From NCBI GenBank assembly GCA_910587555.1, contig CAJULV010000024.1:25100-59062 (forward strand): a stretch of DNA of 33,963 nt, given 5' to 3'. The DNA is from an uncultured Acetatifactor sp. (GTDB taxonomy: Bacteria > Bacillota > Clostridia > Lachnospirales > Lachnospiraceae). Position numbers and translations under genes: made by a program. Positions 24,711-33,874 of the stretch are shown in pieces. The stretch's first letter is position 1; every line of letters begins with the position of its first letter. Under the pieces are notes generated by a model, which was not told the DNA's origin, made no database searches, and saw only the letters and a program-made list of their open reading frames with translations.

Positions 24711-24797
24711 ATGAAGGCAAACAAAAAGAGAGGAATGAAAAAAATTGATGTAAATAGCGGGAAGCCGCCGCCCTTGTTCCTGATAAGACCAAATTAA
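24711..24797 (+). CDS. Small basic peptide of 28 residues, unknown function
   Basis: The frame ATG (24711) to TAA (24797) is preceded by AAAGGGGGAATTTT, a strong ribosome site at ideal distance. The peptide starts MKANKKRGMKK, is Lys/Arg-rich, and ends GKPPPLFLIRPN with no Cys and no hydrophobic signal segment. I do not recognise a family. It lies 77 bp before the ChW exoprotein start and in the same direction. The DNA just before that gene (from 24836) again reads ATGAAAGCAAAC, close to this ORF's first codons, suggesting a local duplication. It could be a real small protein or a translated leader; chance is possible at this length. Confidence 0.4.
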   Translation: MKANKKRGMKKIDVNSGKPPPLFLIRPN

Positions 24798-24874
24798 ATT
24801 CTGGAATATAAAATTGGCTGATATGATAACTTTAATGAAAGCAAACGATGAAACAAATAAAGAGAGGAGTAAAT

Positions 24875-25783
24875 ATGAACCATTTCACAAATCATTTTAA
24901 AAATATTGTAAAAGGATTTGCTAAAAAAGCTGCTGCGGTTCTGTTGGTCGCCTCAATTGCGGCAATAGTGAGTGAACCCATTCAGACGAAGGCTGCTGCA
25001 GGAGTTCATGTGTATTATAAAACCCATGCAGAGCGTATTGGATGGACGTCGGAAGTATCAGACGGTGCATTGTCAGGTACTGTAGGTCAATCTTTGCGGC
25101 TTGAGTGCCTTACCGTAAGAATTACAGGTATGGGAGGAGGCGTTGAATACACAAGCCACGTTGAGAAACAGGGATGGCAGGAAGCCTGGCAGGGCTGGAG
25201 GAAAGACAATGAGCCTGTAGGAACAACCAACGCCGGTCTGCGTATGGAGGCTGTGCGAATTCGATTATATGGTGAAGTAGCCAATTATTACGATATTGAA
25301 TATAGAGCTCATTGCCAGAATATAGGGTGGACTCCGTGGGTAAAAAACGGTGAGATCTGCGGCACTACGGGACAGAGTCTGCGTATGGAGGGAATTGAGA
25401 TTAGGCTGGTTTCAAAAGATCCTTTTTTGGAGGCAAAGCGTCTGTATCCTGATGGTTCCTATTGGAATGGAAATTATAAGAATAAAGCATGGCAATGCCA
25501 TGGCTGGGCCTGTACCGTGGCCGATATCGTGACTAAAACCGATCCATATACCTGGTCCAGAACCAGTAGTCTTGATGGGCTGAAAGCAGGAGATCTGGTG
25601 GTATTTAATCGTCCACATACCATTATCATACAGTCCGTCTCCGGTGATACCGTTACTTATGCGGATTGTAATTGGGTAGGAAAAAATCAAGTCAAATGGA
25701 ATCAGACAATATCAAAAAGTCAATTAACTTCCAAATTTGGTTCTCTTAAAGCCGTGTGGATATGTCCGTTTAACATCCGGTAG
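24875..25783 (+). CDS. Secreted ChW-repeat protein with C-terminal papain-like cysteine peptidase/amidase domain
   Basis: The 302-residue preprotein has a signal peptide (charged 1-20, hydrophobic 21-33, Ala-rich cleavage region near 40-42). Three clostridial hydrophobic-with-Trp (ChW) repeats follow at about 45-85, 90-132 and 139-178, each with the H...GW and G(T)xGxSLRxE pattern. Residues about 185-302 look like an NlpC/P60- or CHAP-like fold: Cys208 in WQCHGWAC, His248 in RPHTIII, and polar TYADCN as third site. The likely role is cell-surface peptidoglycan or peptide cleavage, with the ChW repeats as binding modules (inference; ChW function is poorly known). I start at the ATG at 24875, which has GAGAGGAG upstream; an in-frame ATG at 24848 lacks a site. 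It is transcribed alone or with the small ORF. Confidence 0.85.
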   Translation: MNHFTNHFKNIVKGFAKKAAAVLLVASIAAIVSEPIQTKAAAGVHVYYKTHAERIGWTSEVSDGALSGTVGQSLRLECLTVRITGMGGGVEYTSHVEKQGWQEAWQGWRKDNEPVGTTNAGLRMEAVRIRLYGEVANYYDIEYRAHCQNIGWTPWVKNGEICGTTGQSLRMEGIEIRLVSKDPFLEAKRLYPDGSYWNGNYKNKAWQCHGWACTVADIVTKTDPYTWSRTSSLDGLKAGDLVVFNRPHTIIIQSVSGDTVTYADCNWVGKNQVKWNQTISKSQLTSKFGSLKAVWICPFNIR

Positions 25784-25800
25784 CCGGGGTTATGGATGTT
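25772..25800 (+). terminator. Weak stem-loop at the ChW gene end
   Basis: AACATCC (25772-25778) pairs with GGATGTT (25794-25800), spanning the stop codon, followed by only TT then GG. A weak terminator or 3' stabilising stem. Confidence 0.35.
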
Positions 25801-26238
25801 TTGGAGCGAATTGACAGTTACATTTATATCAGGAAAATGAATATTTGATGATGTAAACGATTTTCATCTTTGGAATGTCTTCTTATAGGGAGACATTCCA
25901 GGGATAATGATGGATAGATACATGTTTGATTCTCGGAATTGTATACTTATAGAAAATAAAAAGGTCAGCACACTTGTGTCCCGCAACAGGAAAGGAACTT
26001 ACCAAAGGAAAAAAGTAATCAATAAAAATGTAGTTTAAGACATTGTAGAATATGACAAAAACTTTAGGAAAAATTTGTTAATTTCCTATTGCTTATTTTT
26101 ATAAATATGATAAAATAGCGCGTAACGGCATAAAAAATAGAATAAGACAACCAGTAACGCAGAAAAGAAGAGAGTAAAAATTCAAAATGAATCCATAATA
26201 ATGTATGGCCACGGAGGACGGCCGGAACAGGAGGAAAA
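25784..26238. other. Intergenic region between the ChW gene and GH38
   Basis: No supported gene. It contains a perfect 9-bp inverted repeat GGAATGTCT (25872-25880) / AGACATTCC (25891-25899) with a 10-nt loop and no U-run, and a 38-codon open frame at 25922-26038 with a poor ribosome site and no recognised product. The GH38 promoter lies at its right end. Confidence 0.5.
26089..26116 (+). promoter_or_regulatory. Candidate promoter for the GH38-GH2 unit
   Basis: TTGCTT (26089-26094), a 16-bp spacer, and TAAAAT (26111-26116) preceded by TGA, an extended -10. It leaves a leader of about 115 nt before GH38. Confidence 0.55.
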
Positions 26239-29200
26239 ATGAAGTTTTTAGACAAAAGGGTGCAGACAATCTGCAATGAGCTGAGAAGATTGCAGAGAAA
26301 ACAGAAATTCCCTGTGACAGACTGGAAGTACAAGGAGGGTAATTACATACACCCTCAGGATGCGGAAGCAGACAGTGCGGAGTGGAAGGACTTCGACGGC
26401 AAAACCATGCATTGGTATGGGCCTGACCGCCATTATTGGTTTAAGACCGTATACAAGGTGCCTCAGGAGCTGGATGGGAAGAGAATGTGGATGAACGTCA
26501 GAACGAATATTAATGAGTGGGATGACGCTAAAAATCCGCAGTTCCTCTTATTTGTAAACGGAGTTGCCACCCAGGGAATCGATATGAACCACAGGGAAAT
26601 TTTCCTTCGGGAGAGCGCTGTGGGCGGAGAAGAGCTTGTCCTGGAACTGCAGGCTTATACGGGAACCCTTCATGAGGAATTCCAGCTGTTTGTGGATATG
26701 TGCGAGATGGATGCACAGATTACAAAGCTGTATTACGACTTGCAGGTACCTCTTCAGGCATTTGGCCGTATGGATGAGGACGATAAGAACCGTAAGGATA
26801 TTGAGACGATTCTGAATGAAACCGTTAATTTCCTGGATTTGCGTACTCCTTATTCGGACGCGTTCTATGCAACGCTGAAGGAGGCATCGGATTATATTGA
26901 TAAGGCTCTGTATACGGATATGGCAGGCTATAAGGATGTGATTGCTACCTGTATCGGGCATACTCACATTGACGTGGCATGGTGGTGGACCGTGGAACAG
27001 ACCAGGGAGAAGACAGCCAGAAGCTTTGCCACAGTGCTGAAGCTGATGGAAGAGTATCCGAATTACAGGTTTATGTCCAGCCAGCCCCAGCTCTATGTAT
27101 TTTTGAAAGAGCGCTATCCGGAACTGTTTGAGAAAGTGAAGGAGAGAGTGCAGGAGAAGCGCTGGGAGCCTGAAGGCGGTATGTGGGTAGAGGCAGATAC
27201 CAACCTGACCTCCGGAGAATCACTTGTGCGTCAGTTTATGCACGGAAAGAAGTTCTTTAAGGAAGAGTTCGGTGTGGATAACCGTATTCTGTGGCTTCCC
27301 GATGTATTCGGTTATACGGGAGCGCTTCCTCAGATTATGAAAAAGTGCGGTATTGACTACTTTATGACCACAAAGCTTGCATGGAACCAGTTCAATAAGG
27401 TGCCTTATGACACAATGAGATGGAGAGGAATCGACGGATCTGAGATTCTGACACATTTAATCACCACTTTGGATGTAGGACAGCCTGTTAAGAATTTCTT
27501 TACCACTTATAACGGGAAAATTCATCCGGATGCGATTATGGGCGGATGGGAGCGTTACCAGAATAAGGATATCAATAATGATATTTTGATCAGTTACGGC
27601 TACGGAGACGGCGGCGGAGGCCCTACCAGGTGGATGTTGGAGACTTCCATGCGTATGGAGAAGGGTGTGAAGGGAATTCCCACTGTACGCCAGGAGTTTG
27701 CCGGGGTATATTTTGACGAGTTGAATGAGAGGGTAAAGGATAACAGAAGGCTTCCTGTATGGGAAGGCGAGCTTTACTTTGAATATCACAGAGGTACCCT
27801 TACGTCCATGGGACGCAATAAGCGTTCCAATCGTAAGACGGAGCTGGGACTGATGGATCTGGAGCTGCTGTCCGTATTGGCGCAGAATATGCTGCCTTAT
27901 CCTGAGGAAGAGCTGGATGCCATGTGGAAGAAGACATTGATTAACCAGTTCCATGATATCCTGCCCGGTTCTTCTATCCGTCAGGTATATGAGGTGACGA
28001 AGGAAGAATATGCGCAGCTGAAGGAACAGATTGACAGTCTCTCCGCGGATCGGCTTCATGCATTGTCCGGGGAAGGCAATGATGTCATGGTGTTCAATAC
28101 CGCAGGTATGCTTAGGGATGATGTGGCTTATCTGGGAGACTGTGATGCGGACTATCTGTCTGACAGCGAGGGAAATCAGTATCCTGTTCAGAAGACAGAA
28201 GATGGTGCGGTTGCATTTGTAAAAGAGGTTCCTTCCAAGGGCTACCGCAGATTCCGCAAGGGTGTATACGGAGAAGGAAACAGGGAAGAAGGCAAGGCAT
28301 TCAGGCTTGTGGATGATTATACCCTGGAGACTCCTTACTATAGTGTGCATTTGGATGAGAATTGTGAATTTGACAGGCTCTATGACAAGGAAAATGACAG
28401 GGAAATCGTACAGCCCGGCATGTCCCTGAATCATATGTGCATGTATGAGGATAAGCCCATTTATTATGATAACTGGGATATCGATATTTACTATACGGAA
28501 AAGAGTTGGCCTGTAAACAAAGTGGAAAGCATGAAGTGGACGGAAGTAGGCAATGTCCGTGCGGTTCTGGAGATTACCAGGAAAGAGAGCAATTCCACTA
28601 TTAATCAGAAGATTATCTTCTATGCGGAGCAGAAGCGGATTGAATTTCAGACTCATGTGGACTGGAAGGAGCATCAGACCCTGTTGAAGGTGCATTTCCC
28701 TGTGGCAGTGCATACGGATGAAGCTACTTTCGACATTCAGTTCGGTAATCTGACCAGGAAGGTGCATACCAACACCAGCTGGGATATGGCGAGATTTGAG
28801 AGCTGCGGACAGAAGTGGATTGACCTTTCCGAGGGACATTACGGCATCAGCCTGCTGAATGACTGCAAGTATGGCCATTCCGTGAAAGACAGCAACATGG
28901 CGATTACCCTGATTAAATCCGGTATAGAACCTAATCCCACGACGGATCAGGAAGAGCATACCTTTACCTACGCGCTGTATCCTCATGCCGAAAACTGGAG
29001 AGCAGCCGGCACAGTGGCTGAGGCTTATAAGCTGAACCAGCCTTTGATGACAGTTGTTTACGCACAGGAATGCGGTAAGGATGCATGTCCGGAAAGCTTT
29101 TCCTTTGCTTCCGTAAATGCCGGAAACGTGATTCTGGAGACCGTAAAGAAAGCGGAAGACGGAAACGGCACAGTGCTTCGTATGTATGAATCCGAGAATT

Positions 29201-29355
29201 CCTACACCAGGGCAAAGGTGACCGTGGATGCGGAATTTACAAAGGCTTATGTATGTAATCTGCTGGAGGAGACAGAATCAGAGGCAGAAGTGAACGGAAA
29301 AGAAATCTCCGTGGTTCTGAAGCCTTATGAGGTCGTGACGCTGAAGCTTGTATAA
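26239..29355 (+). CDS. Glycoside hydrolase family 38 alpha-mannosidase
   Basis: The 1038-residue protein is a full-length GH38 enzyme that releases alpha-linked mannose with retention, using a divalent metal. An N-terminal beta-sandwich (about 30-180) precedes the catalytic domain. The metal-binding motif GHTHIDVAWWW has H241, H243 and D245, and the nucleophile is D355 in WLPDVFGY. A linking helical region and the C-terminal beta domains follow. No signal peptide is seen, so it acts in the cytoplasm on imported manno-oligosaccharides or N-glycan pieces. The ATG at 26239 has AGGAGGAAAA just upstream. A LacZ-type GH2 gene follows 146 bp later, beyond a stem-loop. Linkage preference (alpha-1,2/1,3/1,6) cannot be told from sequence. 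Confidence 0.95.
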   Translation: MKFLDKRVQTICNELRRLQRKQKFPVTDWKYKEGNYIHPQDAEADSAEWKDFDGKTMHWYGPDRHYWFKTVYKVPQELDGKRMWMNVRTNINEWDDAKNPQFLLFVNGVATQGIDMNHREIFLRESAVGGEELVLELQAYTGTLHEEFQLFVDMCEMDAQITKLYYDLQVPLQAFGRMDEDDKNRKDIETILNETVNFLDLRTPYSDAFYATLKEASDYIDKALYTDMAGYKDVIATCIGHTHIDVAWWWTVEQTREKTARSFATVLKLMEEYPNYRFMSSQPQLYVFLKERYPELFEKVKERVQEKRWEPEGGMWVEADTNLTSGESLVRQFMHGKKFFKEEFGVDNRILWLPDVFGYTGALPQIMKKCGIDYFMTTKLAWNQFNKVPYDTMRWRGIDGSEILTHLITTLDVGQPVKNFFTTYNGKIHPDAIMGGWERYQNKDINNDILISYGYGDGGGGPTRWMLETSMRMEKGVKGIPTVRQEFAGVYFDELNERVKDNRRLPVWEGELYFEYHRGTLTSMGRNKRSNRKTELGLMDLELLSVLAQNMLPYPEEELDAMWKKTLINQFHDILPGSSIRQVYEVTKEEYAQLKEQIDSLSADRLHALSGEGNDVMVFNTAGMLRDDVAYLGDCDADYLSDSEGNQYPVQKTEDGAVAFVKEVPSKGYRRFRKGVYGEGNREEGKAFRLVDDYTLETPYYSVHLDENCEFDRLYDKENDREIVQPGMSLNHMCMYEDKPIYYDNWDIDIYYTEKSWPVNKVESMKWTEVGNVRAVLEITRKESNSTINQKIIFYAEQKRIEFQTHVDWKEHQTLLKVHFPVAVHTDEATFDIQFGNLTRKVHTNTSWDMARFESCGQKWIDLSEGHYGISLLNDCKYGHSVKDSNMAITLIKSGIEPNPTTDQEEHTFTYALYPHAENWRAAGTVAEAYKLNQPLMTVVYAQECGKDACPESFSFASVNAGNVILETVKKAEDGNGTVLRMYESENSYTRAKVTVDAEFTKAYVCNLLEETESEAEVNGKEISVVLKPYEVVTLKLV

Positions 29356-29423
29356 GCACAGATAGCCGTAAGAAATGTAATGGGAACCGGTAAATCTGAA
29401 TATCAGAGAAATATGTAATGAGA

Positions 29424-29462
29424 TTTGTGCCGTTTATGACATAAGTGCATAGACGGCACAAA
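29424..29462 (+). promoter_or_regulatory. 10-bp inverted repeat in the GH38-GH2 spacer
   Basis: TTTGTGCCGT (29424-29433) and ACGGCACAAA (29453-29462) match perfectly; TATG/CATA inside can extend the fold. No U-run follows. It may be a regulator operator, an mRNA processing stem or an attenuator just before the GH2 gene. Confidence 0.5.
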
Positions 29463-29501
29463 CTGTATGGTGTATATTTGACAGGCAGAAAGGTAAATAA
29501 T

Positions 29502-32500
29502 ATGATAGTGCCAAAACATTTTGAAAACTTAAATGTATTACATGAAAATACAATGCCTGACAGGGCATATTATGTTCCTTCGGACAGAAGACAGGATGAC
29601 CTGGTGGAACACAGGGAAGCGTCCGGCCGTTTTCAGTTGTTGAACGGAGAATGGGATTTCCGTTACTATGAAAGCATCTATGATTTAAAAGAAGAATTTT
29701 ACAGGGAAGCGTTTGCCGCAGGGACTGGCTGGGCAAAGATTCCCGTCCCCTCCGTATGGCAGACGCAGGGATATGACAGCCATCAGTATACCAATGTGCG
29801 TTACCCTTTCCCGCTGAATCCTCCCTATGTGCCCCGTGAAAATCCCTGTGGTACATACAGGCATCTTTTTACTTGGAAGAAGGATGCTGCGGCACCGAAG
29901 GTTTTCTTAAACTTTGAAGGTGTGGATTCCTGTTTTTATGTGTGGCTGAACGGGCAGTATGTAGGATACAGCCAGGTATCCCATGCAACCAGCGAATTTG
30001 ATGTAACCTCCCTGATCAGGGAAGGAGATAATATGCTGGCTGTATTGGTTTTAAAGTGGTGTGACGGCAGTTATCTGGAGGATCAGGACAAATTCCGAAT
30101 GAGCGGTATTTTCAGAGATGTTTATCTGCTGAATCGCCCGGAAGATTGTATATATGATTATTTTATCAGAACACATTTGGACAGGAGTTATGAAAAGGCG
30201 GAAGTGGAAATCGATATTTCCTATATGGATAATGAGATTCCTGTTCATGTATACATAGAAGACAGGGAAGGAAATATTATGTCAGAAGCGGAGGGGAGCA
30301 ATCATCTGACACTTCCACTGCATTCTGTCAAACTCTGGAGCGCGGAGACGCCTTATCTGTATACCGTTATATTGGAGACGGAAAATGAGGTGATTACGGA
30401 ACAGCTTGGGTTGCGGGAAGTGTTTGTTCAGAATGGTGTTCTTTATTTCAATGGACAGAATATCAAGCTTCATGGTGTAAATCGTCATGACAGCGACCCT
30501 GTAACCGGGTTTACCATCAGCCTGGAGCAGATGCATCGTGACCTGACGCTTATGAAGGAACACAATGTAAACGGTATCCGTACCAGTCATTACCCCAATG
30601 CACCTCAGTTTTACCAGCTCTGCGACAGGTATGGTTTTTATGTAATGGATGAGACTGACAACGAGAGCCATGGTGCGGAAATGGCTTATAAGCAGGAATA
30701 CGGCGACAGCAATGTATGGTTGGCGGATAATCCGGATTATATTCAGCCTACGGTTGACAGGGTGCAGAAATGTGTTATCAGAGATAAGAACAGGCCCTGT
30801 GTCTTTGCCTGGTCCATGGGAAATGAGTGTGCTTACGGATGTACTTTTGAAGAAGCGTTAAAGTGGACAAAATCCTATGACAATTCCCGTATTACACATT
30901 ATGAGAATGCTTATCATGTGAAAAGCGGAAGGGCATATGATTATTCCAATCTGGATTTGTACAGCAGAATGTATTCCGATGTGAAGGATTATCCTGCTTA
31001 TTTTTCACAGGAGGAAGTGAAAGACAGCGACCATCGTTATGATGTTGCTGCAGTGAGACCGTTTTTCCAGTGTGAGTACAGCCATGCCATGGGAAACGGG
31101 CCCGGAAATCTGGAAGATTATTTCCAGGTATTTCAGAAGTATGATGGTGCCTGCGGCGGTATGGTATGGGAATGGTGTGATCATGCCATTGATAAAGGTT
31201 ACACAGTAGAGGGTAAAAAAATATATTACTATGGGGGAGACCATGGGGAATACCCTCACGATGAAAATTTCTGTATGGACGGGCTTGTTTATCCTGACAG
31301 AAGACCTCATACCGGACTGATGGAATTTGCCAATGTATATCGTCCGGCAAGGGTTGTTTCCTATGATGCGGCAAACGGAATTTTGAAGATACACAATTAT
31401 ATGGATTTCCTGAATCTGAAGGATTACTGCATTTTGAAATGGGAAGTGAGCCAGGACGGAGAAACGGCAGCGGAAGGGATTATAGATGCCTCTGTTCTTG
31501 ATATTCCTCCTCATGAGGAGAGAGAAATTCCATTAAAGGTTTCGGTGCCGAATTGCGGAAAATGCTATTTGAAGGTAAACTGGGTACTGAAAGAAGACAT
31601 GGGAATCTTACATGCAGGTAAAAGTCTTGGATTTGACGAGACGGAATTGGTTGCCGTAACTGCGGGATGTGGAGCTTCCGTACAGGGACAGTGTGTAATA
31701 GCCAATAAACTATTGAAAAAACCGTTGGAGAGTGAAAACAGCGAAATTTACGTAAAGGAAGATGACCGTTATCTGAAGCTGGAGACAGGTTGTTTCTGTT
31801 ATACTTATGATAAGTTTACCGGATTATTTGCAAATATGGTGAACCACAACAGAGAGCTGCTGGAGCATCCCATGGAGTATAACATATGGCGTGCACCTAC
31901 GGATAATGACAGAAATATCCGTTATGAATGGCAGAGTGTTAATTATGACAAACCTGTAGTAAGAACTTATGACACGGTATGCGTGAAAAAGGAAAAAGAC
32001 GGGCGTCAGTATGTGGAGTTGTGTACTGATTTGTCCATGTCTGCAGTATACATGCAGCGGATACTGGATATTCACGCGGTTTGGTGTGTATGGTCGGACG
32101 GAAGTGTGGATGTGCATCTGGAAGGAAAGAAAAATCCGGTATTTCCAAGGTTACCAAGATTCGGTATCCGTATGATGCTGCCGAAGGAGATGAGTCAGAT
32201 AACGTATTACGGCATGGGACCGGTGGAGAGCTATGCGGATAAACACAGGGCTTCCTGGCATGGAAGATTTGTGGAGACGGTGGATTCTCTGTTTGAAGAT
32301 TATATTTTCCCTCAGGAAAACGGAAGTCACTGGGATGTGAGTTATGTGGAAGCGGCAGGAGAGGATACGGGACTGTGGGTAGTATCTGAAAAAACGTTTT
32401 CCTTCAATGCTTCCCGATATACGCAGGAAGAGCTTACAGAGAAGAAGCATAATTATGAACTGGTACCTTCCAATCATACGGTTCTGTGCATAGACTATAA

Positions 32501-32609
32501 GTTGGATGGGATTGGTTCAAACAGCTGTGGGCCAGGACCGGAAGAGCAGTATCAATTTTCGGAGAATGCGTTTGTGTTTGAATTCGGCTTGAGGATTGTT
32601 GGAAAGTAA
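29502..32609 (+). CDS. LacZ-type glycoside hydrolase family 2 beta-galactosidase
   Basis: This 1035-residue enzyme should release beta-linked galactose. The five-part LacZ layout is present: sugar-binding jelly roll (about 50-200), immunoglobulin-like domain, TIM barrel (from LHGVNRHDSDP), another sandwich, and the C-terminal Bgal_small_N domain with IWRAPTDND (795-803). The acid/base is E442 in MGNECAYG (Cys follows where Ser is usual) and the nucleophile is E525 in QCEYSHAMGN. No signal peptide is present, so it is cytoplasmic. The ATG at 29502 has GAAAGG upstream; a frame from 29445 lacks a site. It follows GH38, suggesting joint degradation of galactose/mannose-containing glycans. Other GH2 activities with the same fold cannot be ruled out. 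Confidence 0.94.
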   Translation: MIVPKHFENLNVLHENTMPDRAYYVPSDRRQDDLVEHREASGRFQLLNGEWDFRYYESIYDLKEEFYREAFAAGTGWAKIPVPSVWQTQGYDSHQYTNVRYPFPLNPPYVPRENPCGTYRHLFTWKKDAAAPKVFLNFEGVDSCFYVWLNGQYVGYSQVSHATSEFDVTSLIREGDNMLAVLVLKWCDGSYLEDQDKFRMSGIFRDVYLLNRPEDCIYDYFIRTHLDRSYEKAEVEIDISYMDNEIPVHVYIEDREGNIMSEAEGSNHLTLPLHSVKLWSAETPYLYTVILETENEVITEQLGLREVFVQNGVLYFNGQNIKLHGVNRHDSDPVTGFTISLEQMHRDLTLMKEHNVNGIRTSHYPNAPQFYQLCDRYGFYVMDETDNESHGAEMAYKQEYGDSNVWLADNPDYIQPTVDRVQKCVIRDKNRPCVFAWSMGNECAYGCTFEEALKWTKSYDNSRITHYENAYHVKSGRAYDYSNLDLYSRMYSDVKDYPAYFSQEEVKDSDHRYDVAAVRPFFQCEYSHAMGNGPGNLEDYFQVFQKYDGACGGMVWEWCDHAIDKGYTVEGKKIYYYGGDHGEYPHDENFCMDGLVYPDRRPHTGLMEFANVYRPARVVSYDAANGILKIHNYMDFLNLKDYCILKWEVSQDGETAAEGIIDASVLDIPPHEEREIPLKVSVPNCGKCYLKVNWVLKEDMGILHAGKSLGFDETELVAVTAGCGASVQGQCVIANKLLKKPLESENSEIYVKEDDRYLKLETGCFCYTYDKFTGLFANMVNHNRELLEHPMEYNIWRAPTDNDRNIRYEWQSVNYDKPVVRTYDTVCVKKEKDGRQYVELCTDLSMSAVYMQRILDIHAVWCVWSDGSVDVHLEGKKNPVFPRLPRFGIRMMLPKEMSQITYYGMGPVESYADKHRASWHGRFVETVDSLFEDYIFPQENGSHWDVSYVEAAGEDTGLWVVSEKTFSFNASRYTQEELTEKKHNYELVPSNHTVLCIDYKLDGIGSNSCGPGPEEQYQFSENAFVFEFGLRIVGK

Positions 32610-32649
32610 CGGACATATCAATTTTGATGTAGAGTTATTCTTTTTTAAT

Positions 32650-32697
32650 AAAACTGTCGGGAAATAGATGCCAATTGCATATTTCCCGACAGTTTTT
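32650..32697. terminator. Bidirectional terminator between GH2 and YitT genes
   Basis: A perfect 17-bp stem, 32650-32666 with 32680-32696 (core CTGTCGGGAAATA), loop of 13 nt, A-run on the left and T-run on the right. It serves the plus-strand GH2 gene and the convergent minus-strand YitT gene. Confidence 0.92.
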
Positions 32698-32745
32698 ATG
32701 ATAAATTATAAATTCTGTTTGTATAGGACATTATAGCGATCGTGC

Positions 32746-33612
32746 TTATTTGGGTAGTAAATGTTTCTCATAATTACCGAGTACAGATACATTGTCACCA
32801 AATATGGCAAAGGCATTTGGCTCTACCTGTTCCAGCTTCTTTTTCAGTAAATTTGCTTCGTATTTTGAGACAACCGTAAATACAATGGATACGTCTTTTT
32901 TTGTATATGCGCCTTTTCCCTCCCAGAGAGTGGCGGAGTGGCGCATTCCGTGGATAAAAGAGACCACTGCTTCTTCCTGGTGTGTAAATATCAATACCTG
33001 TGTATTGATATTCTGTGAGTGTAGTTTATCTGTGGCAATGGAGTAAATCACAGAGTAAATTAGTGAATAAATGACAATCGGTAAATCATATATAAGCGCA
33101 CAACAGCCAAATACAAGTATATTAATCAGAATTCCCATTTTTCCAACACTGAAATCAGGTTTTATGCCGGTAAGATACATCCCCAAGATATCCTGTCCTC
33201 CGCCGGATCCTCCATTGATAAGGGTGAGGGCTGTTCCTGCTCCGCAGATCATACCGCCAATCAAGGCGGATGTCAGGGTGTCCGTTACAATAGGTTGTGT
33301 TGGGGACTGAATCAATGTCATAGATAACATCATGGAAGTAACACATATAATGCTGTTCCAGAAAAATGACTTGCCCAGTTTCTTATAAGCCAGTATGAAA
33401 AGCGGAATGTTTATAATGTAGTAGACAATACCGGCAATATCTACATTTCCGACATTCAGTTTCAGCAGGCTTACCAGAAATGTACGTATTAACTGTCCGA
33501 CGCCGACGAAGCCTCCGCTGTACAGTCCGAGGGGAACTATGAATACATTCATACCGAAAGAAAAAATTACTGTACCTGCAATTGCGAGAATGAGCATTTT
33601 TTTTGATTTCAT
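32746..33612 (-). CDS. YitT family membrane protein (DUF161-DUF2179)
   Basis: The 288-residue protein has five to six hydrophobic segments in its first 200 residues (for example 7-25, 55-75, 85-102, 115-135, 155-190), with the family glycine motifs GLYSGGFVGVGQ and INGGSGGGQDILG. A soluble C-terminal DUF2179 domain (about 210-288) follows, including GKGAYTKKD and FGDNVSVLGNY. The function of YitT proteins is not established; transport or a ligand-sensing role is often suggested. The ATG at 33612 has GAGGT about 9 bases upstream. It is the only gene right of the origin that runs against replication, and it ends at the shared terminator. Confidence 0.92.
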   Translation of the reverse strand: MKSKKMLILAIAGTVIFSFGMNVFIVPLGLYSGGFVGVGQLIRTFLVSLLKLNVGNVDIAGIVYYIINIPLFILAYKKLGKSFFWNSIICVTSMMLSMTLIQSPTQPIVTDTLTSALIGGMICGAGTALTLINGGSGGGQDILGMYLTGIKPDFSVGKMGILINILVFGCCALIYDLPIVIYSLIYSVIYSIATDKLHSQNINTQVLIFTHQEEAVVSFIHGMRHSATLWEGKGAYTKKDVSIVFTVVSKYEANLLKKKLEQVEPNAFAIFGDNVSVLGNYEKHLLPK

Positions 33613-33695
33613 TTTCTGTGTACCTCATTGTATATTATGCTTTTTTGAATGTCTTTTTTCTGTGAAGCTTCCGGAAGAAAATTCTATCATCAAGT

Positions 33696-33724
33696 ATTAT
33701 AGGTTCAGTAATGAAATAAGTAAA
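33696..33724 (-). promoter_or_regulatory. Candidate promoter for the YitT gene
   Basis: On the minus strand TTTACT (33719-33724), 17-bp spacer, consensus TATAAT (33696-33701), about 85 bp before the YitT start codon. Confidence 0.6.
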
Positions 33725-33845
33725 ATCATATTTTGTAATTGTTGTCATGCTTAAAAGTAATGACTGGATTTGTTATAAAGATTAAGAATATGTATAAGTG
33801 AACAGTCTGTAGATATCAGAAGTATAAATATAAGTGATTATGTAA

Positions 33846-33874
33846 TTGCTTTTATTTGTTGAATATGCTATTAT
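33846..33874 (+). promoter_or_regulatory. Candidate rightward promoter at the window edge
   Basis: TTGCTT (33846-33851), 17-bp spacer, TATTAT (33869-33874) with TGC before it, an extended -10. An ATG at 33912 opens a frame (MIRINESFMQQM...) that runs off the edge, but its ribosome site is weak, so the gene itself is not called. Confidence 0.45.

Noticed and set aside
25852..25866. cre-like sequence TGTAAACGATTTTCA
   Set aside because: One base too long for the CcpA consensus and about 250 bp from the GH38 promoter, so a catabolite control role is not supported.
25922..26038. 38-codon basic frame upstream of GH38
   Set aside because: Weak ribosome site and no recognised similarity; kept only as a note in the gap description.
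27457..28986. Long open frame (509 codons) antisense to GH38
   Set aside because: Shadow of a strongly supported GH38 gene; no domain seen.
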